NCBI GenBank assembly: GCA_052148155.1
Contig: JBKQIY010000251.1
Span: 97,154 to 161,153, forward strand
Reading direction: 5' to 3'
Length of the DNA: 64,000 nucleotides
From: JBBQER01 sp052148155
GTDB lineage: Bacteria; Actinomycetota; Acidimicrobiia; IMCC26256; PALSA-610
The notes beneath the pieces are model-generated. The model searched no databases and was not told where the DNA came from. It worked only from the letters and a program-made list of their open reading frames with translations. Within the stretch, counting starts at the first letter, position 1, and each line of letters opens with the position of its first letter. Made by a program: the position numbers and the translations under genes. Below, piece by piece: positions 7,690-17,088 of this stretch.

Positions 7690-9726
7690 GTGACGCGAAC
7701 GTTGAACTTAGGGATTCTGGCGCATGTAGACGCCGGTAAGACGACCTTGACCGAGCGGCTGCTCTTCGCCGCGGGGGTCATTGGTGAGATCGGCAGCGTC
7801 GATGCCGGTACGACTCAGACCGATTCACTCGCGCTCGAGCGACAGCGCGGAATTACGATCAAGTCCGCTGTCGTCTCATTCGTCGTCGATGACATCACCG
7901 TCAACCTGATCGATACACCGGGACACCCGGACTTCATCGCTGAAGTGGAGCGGGTGTTGAGCGTCCTCGACGGTGCCGTGCTCGTGATCTCCGCCGTTGA
8001 AGGCGTACAACCACAGACGCGTCTGCTGATGCGAGCCTTGCGGCGGTTGCGCATTCCCACCTTGGTGTTCGTGAACAAGATCGACCGTCCCGGCGCGAGC
8101 GACGAGCGCGTGATGCGCGCGATCTCACAGCGACTGACACCAGCGATCGTCGCGATGGGCTCCGCCCGTGACCTTGGTACCCGCGGAGCCGACTTCGTGG
8201 CCTGGGACGACGCGGCCGTGCCGGCGCAACTGACCGTCCTGCTCGCCGAGCAGAACGACTCGATCCTGAGCGCGTACGTGGAGGACGACGCGGGCATCCC
8301 GTACCGCCGACTCCGCGAAGAACTCGCGGCGCAGACCAAAGCAGTGCTGATCCATCCCGTCTTCTTCGGCTCTGCGATCACCGGAGCGGGAGTCGAGCCG
8401 TTGATGGCCGGTATCGCGGAGCTGTTGGCGACCGCGGCGGGCGATGCTGACGGACCCGTTTCCGGAACAGTGTTCAAGATCGAGCGCGGCACCGCGGGCG
8501 AGAAAATCGCCTACGTCCGCATGTTCTCAGGCACGATGCGAACACGAGACCGAGTGCGGTTCGGTCGGAGTGGCGAACGGAAAGTGACCGCAATCGACGT
8601 CTTCGCCAACGGCTCGACGGTTCGGAGCGAGTCGGTGTCTGGCGGACAGATCGCCAAGCTCCGGGGGCTCACCGAGATCCAGATCGGCGACACGATCGGC
8701 ACCGCGCCGGACCATACCGAACACCACCAGTTCGCCCCACCAACGCTCGAGACGGTCGTCGTTCCGGCCAAGCGGAACGACAAAGGCGCACTTCACCACG
8801 CGCTCGCCCAACTCGCCGAGCAGGACCCGCTGATCAACGTCCGACAAGACGACATCCGTCAGGAAATCTCGGTGTCACTGTACGGCGACGTCCAAAAGGA
8901 AGTCATCCAGGCAACGCTCGCGACCGATTTCGGGATCGACATCACGTTCCATGAGACGACGACGATCTACATCGAACGCCCCATCGGGAACGGTGAAGCC
9001 GTCGAGGTCCTCCGAGCACGGACGAACCCGTTTTCCGCCACGATCGGGTTGCTCATCGAACCGGCCCCGGTCGGCTCCGGCATCGACGTCCGACTGGACG
9101 TCGACCCGCGCCAGGTACCGACGCACCTCTACAAGACCGCGGGCAGCTTCGTGGAGTCCATGGCGCAGCACATCCGCCGCACGCTGCAAGAGGGCCTGTA
9201 CGGATGGCAGGTCACCGACTGCGTCGTGACGATGAACGCATGTGGCTACTACGCCTCGGACGGAGCGAGAGTCGGGGACCACACCCCGCGCAGCACAGCA
9301 GCCGACTTTCGAAAGCTCACTCCGTTGGTTTTGATGATGGCGCTTGATCGGGCTGGGACGGTTGTCTGCGAACCGATGATCCGTGTCCGCGTCGAAACGC
9401 CGTCGGACACCGCCGGTACCGCGGTGGCGGCCGTGGCCCGCCTCGCCAGGATCGTGCAGGCACCTTCAGTTCGAGGAGACCTCGCGACGATCGAGGCGGT
9501 GATGTCCGCGGCGGGGGCTCAGGTCCTGGCGCGACAGTTGCCGGCCCTCACGGGTGGCGAAGGAAACCTCGAAACCAACTTCGCCGGTTATGAGCCCGTC
9601 ACCGGCGCGCCACCGTCCCGGCACCGGACGATGGCGAACCCACTCAACCGCGACGAGTACATGATGGGCCTCGCACGATGGGTCAGTCCTGCGACAAGAA
9701 GGCAGCGTCGAGACATCGGCGATTGA
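7690..9726 (+). CDS. TetM/OtrA-family ribosomal protection GTPase (EF-G-like)
   Basis: 678-residue translational GTPase of the family that releases tetracycline from the ribosome. GTP-binding motifs are intact: G1 AHVDAGKT at 11-18, the RGITI switch at 53-57, G3 DTPGH at 75-79 and G4 NKID at 129-132. Domains II, III, IV and V follow in EF-G order. The early GSVDAGTTQTD stretch matches the ribosomal-protection branch rather than EF-G itself. Length is slightly greater than Tet(M) (about 640). The start is a GTG at 7690; an ATG at 7683 is out of frame. It is a lone gene with no transposon, tetracycline efflux gene or attenuator peptide nearby, so a chromosomal gene of the OtrA type is more likely than a recently acquired resistance gene. 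Whether it confers resistance cannot be told. Confidence 0.85.
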   Translation: MTRTLNLGILAHVDAGKTTLTERLLFAAGVIGEIGSVDAGTTQTDSLALERQRGITIKSAVVSFVVDDITVNLIDTPGHPDFIAEVERVLSVLDGAVLVISAVEGVQPQTRLLMRALRRLRIPTLVFVNKIDRPGASDERVMRAISQRLTPAIVAMGSARDLGTRGADFVAWDDAAVPAQLTVLLAEQNDSILSAYVEDDAGIPYRRLREELAAQTKAVLIHPVFFGSAITGAGVEPLMAGIAELLATAAGDADGPVSGTVFKIERGTAGEKIAYVRMFSGTMRTRDRVRFGRSGERKVTAIDVFANGSTVRSESVSGGQIAKLRGLTEIQIGDTIGTAPDHTEHHQFAPPTLETVVVPAKRNDKGALHHALAQLAEQDPLINVRQDDIRQEISVSLYGDVQKEVIQATLATDFGIDITFHETTTIYIERPIGNGEAVEVLRARTNPFSATIGLLIEPAPVGSGIDVRLDVDPRQVPTHLYKTAGSFVESMAQHIRRTLQEGLYGWQVTDCVVTMNACGYYASDGARVGDHTPRSTAADFRKLTPLVLMMALDRAGTVVCEPMIRVRVETPSDTAGTAVAAVARLARIVQAPSVRGDLATIEAVMSAAGAQVLARQLPALTGGEGNLETNFAGYEPVTGAPPSRHRTMANPLNRDEYMMGLARWVSPATRRQRRDIGD

Positions 9727-9862
9727 TGGGTTACATGTCGGCGAGCCGGGTCGTCGTGGCTCAGATCATCTCCAACCACGAGTGCCAGTGCGCGCGGTGT
9801 GTTCGTCGACGGCGCGACGTGGTGCGGTAGTTCGGCGGCGAAGGATCTTCGACGATGCCCGG

Positions 9863-10834
9863 TCAAGGCTCGTCGGTTCCCGACGGCCGCAGGACGAGGA
9901 GCCGGTCGCCGGCTCGCAAGGTTGGATCGTTGTTGACACCCATCATGACTTCGTCGTCGTGGACAACGGCAAGGACCAGTTCCTGACGGGCGCCGCGCGC
10001 TTCGCTGAGCGTCAGGCCGGCAAGGTCAGACGGAAGGTCGATCTCATTGAATCGGTAACGGTCAGAATCGACCATGTTGCGGATCAGTTGGGCAGCGTGC
10101 GGAGCTTCGAGGCTCTTGGCGATCAGATGACCGACCAGTTCTTCGGCTGAGACGGCCTGATCGACCCCAAGGTCCTCCAGCGCCCGAGCGACATGAGCGG
10201 AGTGCGCCACCACGGTCACGTTGAGCTCGGGAGCAAAATGACGCAATAAAACGGCTGTCACCAGCGCGTCGCCCTCATCAGCCATCGCGACGAGTGCTCG
10301 CAGGACCTGCCCTTTCAGGGACCGTAAGACGACGTCTTCGGAGGTCGGATCCCCCGCGACGATATGAACACCGTTGGGAAACTCGCTTTGGTCGGCGTCC
10401 TCGGCGACGACCAGGACCCGCAGACCGCCGGTGAGCAGTTCCCGCGCGACGGATGGAACGATCGTGTGGTTTCCGTAGATCGCGACGTATGCCTGATCCG
10501 GCAACAGCTTGTGCTCCAATCCGAGCAGGATTGTCTTCAACCTCAGTGAGGTAACTGTTGCGGTGACCGTAGCGAACACGCCCGCGAACAGGGGGATCGC
10601 GGTCAACATCTCCAAGACCGCGATGACCCGGCCCGCCGAGTTGTGCGGAGTCACGTCGCCGTAGCCCACGGTCGTCGCGGTCGTGACCGCCCAATACAAC
10701 CCGGTGCCGATCCCGACGTGCTCCGCGACCGCGAACGCGACGCCGCCGCCAACGATCGCGGCTGCCGCCAACGCCAACATCACGTAGATCTGATGGCGCC
10801 GCACCTGCTGCAGGAATGTGAGCACGAAGAACAT
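9863..10834 (-). CDS. Two-TM K+ channel with cytoplasmic RCK (TrkA-N/TrkA-C) domain
   Basis: 323-residue K+ channel of the MthK/Kch architecture. Helix one is at about residues 17-38, the pore helix and selectivity filter TVGYGD at 55-60, and helix two at about 66-92. An RCK domain follows: a Rossmann-like nucleotide-binding half from about 112 (YVAIYGNHTIVPS, then VVAEDAD and HIVAGDPT) and a TrkA-C-like half from about 240. The glycine pattern of the Rossmann loop is weaker than usual (GNHTIV instead of GxGxxG), so ligand binding is uncertain. The RCK ring would gate the pore in response to a cytosolic ligand such as Ca2+ or nucleotide. It is a lone gene, convergent with the GTPase gene. Confidence 0.88.
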   Translation of the reverse strand: MFFVLTFLQQVRRHQIYVMLALAAAAIVGGGVAFAVAEHVGIGTGLYWAVTTATTVGYGDVTPHNSAGRVIAVLEMLTAIPLFAGVFATVTATVTSLRLKTILLGLEHKLLPDQAYVAIYGNHTIVPSVARELLTGGLRVLVVAEDADQSEFPNGVHIVAGDPTSEDVVLRSLKGQVLRALVAMADEGDALVTAVLLRHFAPELNVTVVAHSAHVARALEDLGVDQAVSAEELVGHLIAKSLEAPHAAQLIRNMVDSDRYRFNEIDLPSDLAGLTLSEARGARQELVLAVVHDDEVMMGVNNDPTLRAGDRLLVLRPSGTDEP

Positions 10835-11170
10835 TCAGCTCATTTCAGCCGCTGCGACGACCGGCGCACGGGATCAACCGACTCCGGTGTCGCTCACTCC
10901 AGCCCCAGGAGGGGGAGTGTCGCCGCCTGCCGGCCCGTCTCGCGGGTTCGGGCCACGACCCGCCCGTCGCGTGGGAGTTTCTCGACCGATCGGCGAACCC
11001 TTCCGGCCGACCTCGCCGTGGTCGCGTCAGCGACGTCACAACGGTGGTGTTCGAACATCTCTGTTGCTCGCCACCCTGGCGATGTCGGTACCGACGAGCA
11101 CACCGGAGCCGATGACCGCCACGACCCCACACGTGGGACGAGGTGCCGTGCTCGACGCACAGCGAACGCG
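10835..11170. other. Intergenic stretch without a gene
   Basis: About 335 bases between the channel gene and the terminator of the small secreted-peptide gene. Frames are Arg/Pro-rich with no recognisable product. The channel promoter should lie at the left end. Confidence 0.4.
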
Positions 11171-11204
11171 AAAACGGCTTCCGACAGGGGGAGGTCGGAA
11201 GCCG
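11171..11204 (-). terminator. Intrinsic terminator of the small secreted-peptide gene
   Basis: A perfect 11-bp stem (CGGCTTCCGAC paired with GTCGGAAGCCG, arms 11175-11185 and 11194-11204) with an 8-base loop. On the minus strand it is followed directly by TTTT, 26 bases past the stop codon of the gene at 11230-11439. Confidence 0.75.
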
Positions 11205-11229
11205 CTTCGCCTGACGGGGTACGGGGCGT

Positions 11230-11439
11230 CTACATGTTGGGACACTTCACCGAGCCGCCAGCGGGCGGAACGTGGCTGGAAGTCCCGGACGGGCCGGACG
11301 TACCGGAACCGCCCGACGACGATGAACTCGTGGCCGGTGTCGTCGAGGAGTTCGTCGCCGCGTGGGCTGCGACGCCACCGCCCAGCACCAGGGCTCCGGA
11401 GACGGCGAGGGCGGCTGCGGTCTTATGGATTGCTCGCAT
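11230..11439 (-). CDS. Small secreted Ser/Thr/Gly-rich protein
   Basis: 69-residue exported peptide. An ATG at 11439 is preceded by a very strong ribosome-binding site (GGAGGTG, six bases away), the clearest in this part of the window. Residues 1-28 form a signal peptide (MRAIHKTAAALAVSGALVLG, cleavage after AHA). The mature part is about 40 residues of Ser, Thr, Gly and Pro ending KCPNM, with a single cysteine near the C-terminus. A well-formed terminator follows, so this is a compact single-gene unit with signs of high expression. Function unknown; a cell-surface or matrix peptide is possible. Confidence 0.72.
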   Translation of the reverse strand: MRAIHKTAAALAVSGALVLGGGVAAHAATNSSTTPATSSSSSGGSGTSGPSGTSSHVPPAGGSVKCPNM

Positions 11440-11693
11440 GTGTTCACCTCCTGCGGGTTTCGAGTCGGTCTGGTTTGACACGGTCAGTCAAGCGGTCGGT
11501 CCTGAGCCCACGATGGGAACTGAGCAAGAGCGAATGAAGAACCTCGGGAACCGTTGCGCTGGTTGGGTACCGTGTGCCCATCACGTCGGGGCACCGAGTT
11601 CGTGTGATCCCAACTGGGCGAAGCTCAAGCTGTGTTTGCAACATCTCGTGAGCGCGTCGTCCTCTCGCGGCAATCTCAGAGCCCCATCCTGAC

Positions 11694-12434
11694 GTGGCGA
11701 GCAAGAATGTGTGCATGTTGACTGGACGGGAGTCTTGGGTGTTGAACGAGTTGGCGCACGCCGGTCGTGAGAATCTCGACGCTGAGCACGTCGCTCGATA
11801 CGACCACAAGGAGGACGGCGACGCCGCCGGCGAAGTCGCCGCGCTCGTCGCGATGGGGCTCAGTCCGAACGCGACCGTCGTCGATTTGGGAGCCGGGACT
11901 GGCCAGTTCGTCCTGGCGGCCGCGCCGATCGCCCGTCGAGTCGTCGCGGTCGACGTGTCGCCCGTCATGCTCGACCATCTTCGGGCCAAGCTGGAACGCG
12001 ACGGGATCCACAACGTTAAGTGTGTCCAAGCGGGCTTCTTGACCTACAACCATACGGAAGCGCCCGCCGACGTCGTTTACAGTCGGTACGCCTTACACCA
12101 CCTTCCGGACTTCTGGAAGGTGCTCGCGTTGACGCGGATCGCCGCCATGCTGCGACCGGGAGGCATCCTGCGGCTGTCCGACATCGTGTACAACTTCGAC
12201 CCGAGCGACACCGCGGCCGGCTTGGAACAGTGGATGACGGGAACAGCCTCGGGATCGAAAGACCAAGGCTGGACGCGCGCGGAACTCGAGGAACACGTTC
12301 AAGACGAGCACAGCACCTTCACCTGGCTGCTCGAACCGATGATCTCAAGGGCAGGCTTCGTCATCGAGCAGGCCGACTACAGCGAAGATCGCATCTGCGC
12401 GCGGTATCTCTGCGTGAACACAAACCGGACCTGA
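11694..12434 (+). CDS. Class I SAM-dependent methyltransferase
   Basis: 246-residue small-molecule type methyltransferase. Motif I DLGAGTGQF is at about residues 64-72, the acidic end of strand 2 is in VAVDVSP at about 82-88, and the post-motif region reads VVYSRYALHHLPDF at about 126-139 and MLRPGGIL at about 150-157, all standard for the Rossmann methyltransferase fold. The GTG at 11694 is used; an ATG seven codons later (11715) is an alternative. The substrate is not predictable. No partner genes are adjacent, and the next 800 bases hold no gene. Confidence 0.82.
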   Translation: MASKNVCMLTGRESWVLNELAHAGRENLDAEHVARYDHKEDGDAAGEVAALVAMGLSPNATVVDLGAGTGQFVLAAAPIARRVVAVDVSPVMLDHLRAKLERDGIHNVKCVQAGFLTYNHTEAPADVVYSRYALHHLPDFWKVLALTRIAAMLRPGGILRLSDIVYNFDPSDTAAGLEQWMTGTASGSKDQGWTRAELEEHVQDEHSTFTWLLEPMISRAGFVIEQADYSEDRICARYLCVNTNRT

Positions 12435-13253
12435 CGCCAGCTCGGCTGCGAACCGAAGTGGGCGCGGGCGACGCGATACGTGTGCGACGTTGTATGACGG
12501 CCGTGTCGCCCAGCGACGTTGTGTCGGCCCGCGCTTTCGAAACGGCGAGCGCTTGGTCCGTCGGGAGTGGTCGGTCGCGCCCGGCGAGCGTCGCCGGCCC
12601 GAACGGGTCTGTGGAAGGTCGATCGTCGCACCGTGCATCCCAGCCGGTTCCCGACCCGTGATCGTTTCGTCCTTCACGAAGGCCACGGTTCGAAATTCTG
12701 GTCAAGACACACCCGCAACAGCGGCCACAATTGACACAAGATGCGCGGAGCTCGCGTCGGTTGGGCTCGGCGATCGCCGCCCGGTTCTGTCGGTCGCAGG
12801 GCTGACGTCGGACGACCATCGCGGGCGCCTCACCTCGATTGTTGGTGAGTGCAGCGAACCCCTGACTACTGGTGTGCTCCACACGCTGAGATGTGGCGCG
12901 TGATGCCAGTTGAGTGAAACGGGGCGGTGTCTCGCAGAATCCTGATCCCGGCGACGGGATGTTGGTGGCGTGACCCGCGCCACGCGCGGGATGGCATGAT
13001 CGAGCCCGGTGCGACTGATGTCAGAGTGGGGAACGAGGCCGATTTCTGTCGTGTGCACAGACGAACCGCGTTGTGTCTCCCCGACGTCCGGCTCGTCAGT
13101 CGGGCATTGCTGTCACCTGCCGACTCGACAGTGGTGGACTTTGTGTGGACATACCGACCGATGTTTGTGCACGTTTGGAGCGAACTGCGTGCGGTTGCTC
13201 TTCGCAGTTCGGTGTGCTGAACCGGCGATATCTGCGTAACGTATGTCAGTCTT
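12435..13253. other. Long intergenic stretch without a convincing gene
   Basis: About 820 bases, the longest non-coding gap in the first half. All frames are short or Arg/Ser-rich and none shows a domain, signal peptide or membrane helix. Base composition drops slightly toward the right end, where the promoter of the acyltransferase gene should lie. I see no tRNA, repeat or hairpin of note. It may be a remnant of a decayed gene. Confidence 0.4.
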
Positions 13254-14393
13254 ATGAGCTACTCCGGGCAAGTGAATCGCGACGCGATACGTGCCGGAGC
13301 TCATGATCTCGCTTCGCCCGGCCTGTTGGGCACCGTCGAGGATGCAACCGATCATCTCGAATGGGACGACTTCGTCGAACGCACTGTTGGCGGAGATCTC
13401 GTGCAATCGTCAGCGTGGGCGCGGCTCAAACGGACCTCGGGGATGGAGGTGCACCGCATTGTCGTTCGTCTCGACGGAGCGATCGTCGGTGGTGTGCAAC
13501 TGTTGGCTCGGCGGGTGCCCGTACTCGGTGCAGTGGGGTACGCACCGTACGGCCCGGTGGTCGCGCCGGACGCCCCTGACGCGGCCGTCACGCTGCTGGT
13601 CGAACAGGTAACGCAATTTTGTCGCGTCGCAGCCGTGCGCGCACTGTTCGTGCAGCTTCCACAAGGCGGCGCCCGTGTCGCCGACGGGCTGCGGTCAGTT
13701 GGATTCGAACCGACGCAGATGGATGTTGCGCCCTGCGAAACGGTTCGCATCGACCTCGAACGCACTCCCGAACAGCTCCTCGAAGGCATGAGCAAGCACA
13801 CTCGACGCGACGTCCGGCAGAGCTTCCGTGAGCCGATCAATGTGCGTTTCGCGACTCGCGCCGATTTGGGCTCCTTCTATGAGCTGTACTGCTGCACTGC
13901 AGTCCGGCAGTCGTTCACGCCCCTTCCGTTTCGTTACCTCGAGCACATGTGGGATGAGCTGCATCCTGGCGGTCATCTCGAGATTCTGATGGCTGACGTG
14001 AACGGCGTCGACGTCTCCGGCAACATGATCAGTTGCTTCGGTGACACGATCACGGGTCGCTGGCTCGGGTTCGATGCCACGCGCGTGCAGCAGCGTCTCC
14101 GCCCGAACGAAGCGCTGATATGGGCTGCGATGAGTTGGGCACGGGCGCGCGGATGTCGCTGGCTCGACGTCGGCGGCGTGAACCGCGCGATCGTTGCGAG
14201 CTCCGATCAGTTGCCACTCAAGCTGCGGTTCGGCGGAACGTCCGTCGCCTACCCGGAGCCACTCAAGCTGATCGTGAACCCCGTTCTGCGACGGGCGTAT
14301 CGGGTCGTCGGTTCGAACGAGTCGGTCCGTCGACTTCGACGGTCGCTCGCGCGGCACGCCCGGGTCGGCGCGCTGAAACGCAACAGTTCGTAG
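13254..14393 (+). CDS. FemAB/GNAT-like acyltransferase (peptidoglycan bridge or lipid II type)
   Basis: 379-residue protein with the paired-GNAT fold of the FemABX family, which transfers aminoacyl groups from aminoacyl-tRNA to peptidoglycan precursors or similar acceptors. Landmarks: an early QSSAWARLKR segment at about 50-59, substrate-handling strands around GGVQLLARR and GYAPYGPVV, the basic stretch MSKHTRRDVRQS at about 179-190, and the second GNAT unit with LMADVNG, ISCFGDTITG and WLDVGGVN. The acceptor could be a cell-wall peptide or another amine. The start ATG at 13254 is preferred; another ATG at 13243 is out of frame. It is a lone gene converging on the carotenoid oxygenase gene. 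Confidence 0.75.
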   Translation: MSYSGQVNRDAIRAGAHDLASPGLLGTVEDATDHLEWDDFVERTVGGDLVQSSAWARLKRTSGMEVHRIVVRLDGAIVGGVQLLARRVPVLGAVGYAPYGPVVAPDAPDAAVTLLVEQVTQFCRVAAVRALFVQLPQGGARVADGLRSVGFEPTQMDVAPCETVRIDLERTPEQLLEGMSKHTRRDVRQSFREPINVRFATRADLGSFYELYCCTAVRQSFTPLPFRYLEHMWDELHPGGHLEILMADVNGVDVSGNMISCFGDTITGRWLGFDATRVQQRLRPNEALIWAAMSWARARGCRWLDVGGVNRAIVASSDQLPLKLRFGGTSVAYPEPLKLIVNPVLRRAYRVVGSNESVRRLRRSLARHARVGALKRNSS

Positions 14394-14424
14394 GACGTCG
14401 CCTGCGCTACCCGGGCAGCCTGCG

Positions 14425-15903
14425 TTACCCGGGCTGTTCGGCCCACCAGGAGTGGGTTCCGCTCGAAATACGTTCGGGCAGGCGAATCCTCGCGATCGGA
14501 CCGGCCGCGACGTCGCGGGCGTCGAGCACGAGGCATTCGGAACAGTCGTTGGCGATGTCGGTCGTGAATGTCACGAGGTAGCCGTCGTCTTCGGCGCGGT
14601 CGGTCGTGCCGTTCGGTCGCGGCGCGAACGGGGTCTCGCTTGCGAACACGCCGTCGCCGAACGTGTAGCGCTCCTCTCGGCCGGTGTGGAGGTCGACCTT
14701 GACCACACTGTCGAAGAGGAACCAGCCGGGCTGTGTTGTCATGGTGTACACGTAGCGGTAGGGGCGACCCGCGAAGCGTTGGTTGATCATGGGGAACTCC
14801 ATGATCCGTTCGGACAGTTGCTCTTCGTGGCAGGCGCCGGTCGCGATGTTCATGCGCCAGCGTTTCAGCACTGTTTGCATCCGATGCGTGTCGAGACCGC
14901 GGAACGCCCGCCGGTACGGGTCTGTCTCCCCGTCCGACGACGGCATCGGATCGCGTTGGAAGAAGCCGTCGAGCACGATCTCGTCGCCTTCGTCGTACGC
15001 GTTTGCCCAATGCAAGACGTAGGTGGGTTCCGCCTCGAACCATCGGATGTCGTCCGACGTGCCTCGGCGCGGAATCACTGCGAAGCGCGTCGGCAGATCG
15101 GGCCGAAAGCGTGGGACGTGAGCACCTTGGTTGAGGAAGTCTGCGTCCCAGAACAGCGGGCAGTCGTTGAGGATCGCGTAGCGTTCGGTAAACGCCATGT
15201 CATGCGGAAGCCGTGGGCCTGGGAGCGGAATGTCGACCCAGTGCACGAGCTCGTTGTTTGCGTCGACGACTCCGTAGTGCATGAAAGGTGCGGTCTTTGC
15301 GTAGTTGAACACGAGCATCTCGCCGGTTGCCGCATCAGGTTTGGGGTGCGCGGAGATGCCCCAGTCGGACGGAAACTTCCCGTCCCAGGTTTGGCGGCCG
15401 AGCGGTTCGAGTGTGCACGGATCGAAGGCGTACAGATCGCCGCACTGGTAGAACGAGGTGAGCGCCCGCCCGGCGTGTACGACCACATCGGTGCTGGACG
15501 CGTCTTTCATCCGGGTGCGCGCGCCCCATCCGTCGGGCCGCAAGGATTGGTGCGGTCCTCCGAGAATGCCGCTCCACAACGCATGGCCCGCGCGTTGTTC
15601 GGCTTCGAATCCGACGCTGCGTACGAACCGGTTGCGGTATTCGGCGCGACCGTCGTGGAAGTGGACCATGTGCAGCATGCCGTCGCCGTCGAAAGGGTGA
15701 TACAGACGATCGATCGAAGGGTGCACCGGATTCTCGGTGTTGCGTAGGTAGACGCCGCGAAGGTCGTCGGGGATCTCGCCGACGACGTCGAGGTCGGACG
15801 CGTCGTATTCGACGAAGTTGGGCTGCCAGGCACCGGTACGATACGGATGGTCGTCGTCGATGGGCAACGTCGACAACACCCGTCCTGCGACTTCGACGTG
15901 CAT
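14425..15903 (-). CDS. Carotenoid/stilbene oxygenase family (RPE65-like) dioxygenase
   Basis: 492-residue non-heme iron enzyme of the family that cleaves double bonds of carotenoids, apocarotenoids or lignostilbenes. The seven-bladed propeller family is recognised from LRGVYLRNTENP near the N-terminus, FDGDGMLHMVHF, and the iron-ligand histidine regions SAHPK (about residue 185), PHDMAFT (about 234), a mid-protein VLHWANAYDEG (about 300) and the C-terminal GTHSWW (about 484-488). A GGGGG ribosome-binding site lies upstream of the ATG. No carotenoid biosynthesis gene is nearby, so breakdown of exogenous aromatic or apocarotenoid substrates is as likely as a pigment role. Confidence 0.87.
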   Translation of the reverse strand: MHVEVAGRVLSTLPIDDDHPYRTGAWQPNFVEYDASDLDVVGEIPDDLRGVYLRNTENPVHPSIDRLYHPFDGDGMLHMVHFHDGRAEYRNRFVRSVGFEAEQRAGHALWSGILGGPHQSLRPDGWGARTRMKDASSTDVVVHAGRALTSFYQCGDLYAFDPCTLEPLGRQTWDGKFPSDWGISAHPKPDAATGEMLVFNYAKTAPFMHYGVVDANNELVHWVDIPLPGPRLPHDMAFTERYAILNDCPLFWDADFLNQGAHVPRFRPDLPTRFAVIPRRGTSDDIRWFEAEPTYVLHWANAYDEGDEIVLDGFFQRDPMPSSDGETDPYRRAFRGLDTHRMQTVLKRWRMNIATGACHEEQLSERIMEFPMINQRFAGRPYRYVYTMTTQPGWFLFDSVVKVDLHTGREERYTFGDGVFASETPFAPRPNGTTDRAEDDGYLVTFTTDIANDCSECLVLDARDVAAGPIARIRLPERISSGTHSWWAEQPG

Positions 15904-16283
15904 GTCTTATCCCCCGTGGACCGCGGACGGAAGTCCGAGCCAAGGGTATGTGGCTGTCGGGGACGACGTCGCCACACGCCAGGTCGTCCACGTTGGCGGC
16001 CACCGCGCGAGCGCCTCGCTGAACGCCCGCTTGGGTGGCGTCGCAAGAGCGGGCGTCGCGATCGGCTCCGGCGCTGAATGTTGCCGCAACCAGTCGGCAC
16101 CGATCGCACCGTATGTCATCGTCGACGCGGACTCGTTCTGCTCAAGACGGCCGGTTCGCCGGCCGACCGGTCGACGTGGTCGTTGACCGCGGGCCGGCGC
16201 CAGGCCTCGCGCATGACATCGGCGCGGTGGCCGTGCCCGGACTGCGTTGTTGGTCCACGCCGGAGCGAACCGGCTGGGGTTGG
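15904..16283. other. Intergenic stretch without a gene
   Basis: About 380 bases between the carotenoid oxygenase gene and the end of the thioesterase gene, both on the minus strand. Only Arg-rich frames are seen; no repeat or clear hairpin. Confidence 0.4.
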
Positions 16284-16910
16284 TCAGCGCGGGTCGGGCG
16301 CGCCCGCAAATCGCGTTGGGTCCACCGTGATGTAGATCGCGCGGCACGTCGCGACGATCTCGTCTGCGTGACGAGCTTCGGCGGTGATGAACAGCTTGCG
16401 CCGTTCACGGCTGTCGAGGCGAGCGCGTATCTCGAGGGTCTCATTGACGGGCACCGGCGCGAGGTAGCGCACCACCAGCTCGCCGGTGAACGCGGGCTCG
16501 TGGATTTGGCCAATCACGAACCCGGTCACGTCGTCGAACGCGGCGGCGACGATGCCTCCGTGGGCTCGGCCCGGCGCGCCTTCGAACGCCTGGCGCAACA
16601 CGACCCGCGCGATCACCTCGTCGGGCTCGAACTTCACGTCGACGTCGACGCTGGTCGGATTGGCTGCGCCACCCACCGCTCGATCCGCGAATCCTGAGCC
16701 CGACGAGGTGTTCGGGAACGTGTCGGGGCTAGCCGCCCGCATGAGCGCAAGACGATCGCGACGTGTTGTGGCGTCGAGGCGTGCGACGAGCGCGTGCGCG
16801 TCGCGTGCGATCTCGCGCAGTTGTTCATCGTCGGGGTCGTGCGCGGCGAAACAGTGGTTGAGGTCCCGCAAGGCGCGGGCGGCGTCGATACGGCATTGGT
16901 CGGTCGACAT
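16284..16910 (-). CDS. PaaI-like hotdog-fold acyl-CoA thioesterase
   Basis: 208-residue protein. The C-terminal 140 residues form a hotdog thioesterase: the catalytic-loop signature GAPGRAHGGIVAAAFDDVTG (about 113-132) with its conserved HGG, followed by the strands FTGELVVRYLAPVPV and ITAEARH. The N-terminal 60 residues are helical and not part of the domain. Such enzymes hydrolyse acyl-CoA thioesters in fatty-acid or aromatic-acid degradation. The ATG at 16910 is supported by a TACGCT hexamer seven bases upstream (leaderless); a start 14 codons earlier is possible but would be less protein-like. Divergent from the FG-GAP protein gene. Confidence 0.82.
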   Translation of the reverse strand: MSTDQCRIDAARALRDLNHCFAAHDPDDEQLREIARDAHALVARLDATTRRDRLALMRAASPDTFPNTSSGSGFADRAVGGAANPTSVDVDVKFEPDEVIARVVLRQAFEGAPGRAHGGIVAAAFDDVTGFVIGQIHEPAFTGELVVRYLAPVPVNETLEIRARLDSRERRKLFITAEARHADEIVATCRAIYITVDPTRFAGAPDPR

Positions 16911-16917
16911 GGCGCTC

Positions 16918-16923
16918 AGCGTA
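16918..16923 (-). promoter_or_regulatory. -10 hexamer TACGCT, leaderless start of the thioesterase gene
   Basis: TACGCT on the minus strand is separated by seven bases from the ATG at 16910; no Shine-Dalgarno is present. Confidence 0.45.
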
Positions 16924-17088
16924 CGCACAGCACAGGCCGGGACGGCCATCCGCGCCTGGGTGAGGCCCAACGGCGCGGTGCACGCGTGAGGCTCGCGTAT
17001 GAGAAGGTTGGCGGTCGCCCAAGCGGCGGGGACACAACCTCGGCTGTGTGTCGACCCATCTGTGAGACAACCAACGAGAGGCATCGCG

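Noticed and set aside
7690..9726. Elongation factor G (fusA)
   Set aside because: The GSVDAGTTQTD segment, length and overall pattern fit the TetM/OtrA branch better than EF-G, and no ribosomal-protein operon is nearby.
12435..13253. Small genes on either strand in this gap
   Set aside because: Candidate frames are Arg/Trp/Ser-rich without ribosome-binding sites or recognisable features.
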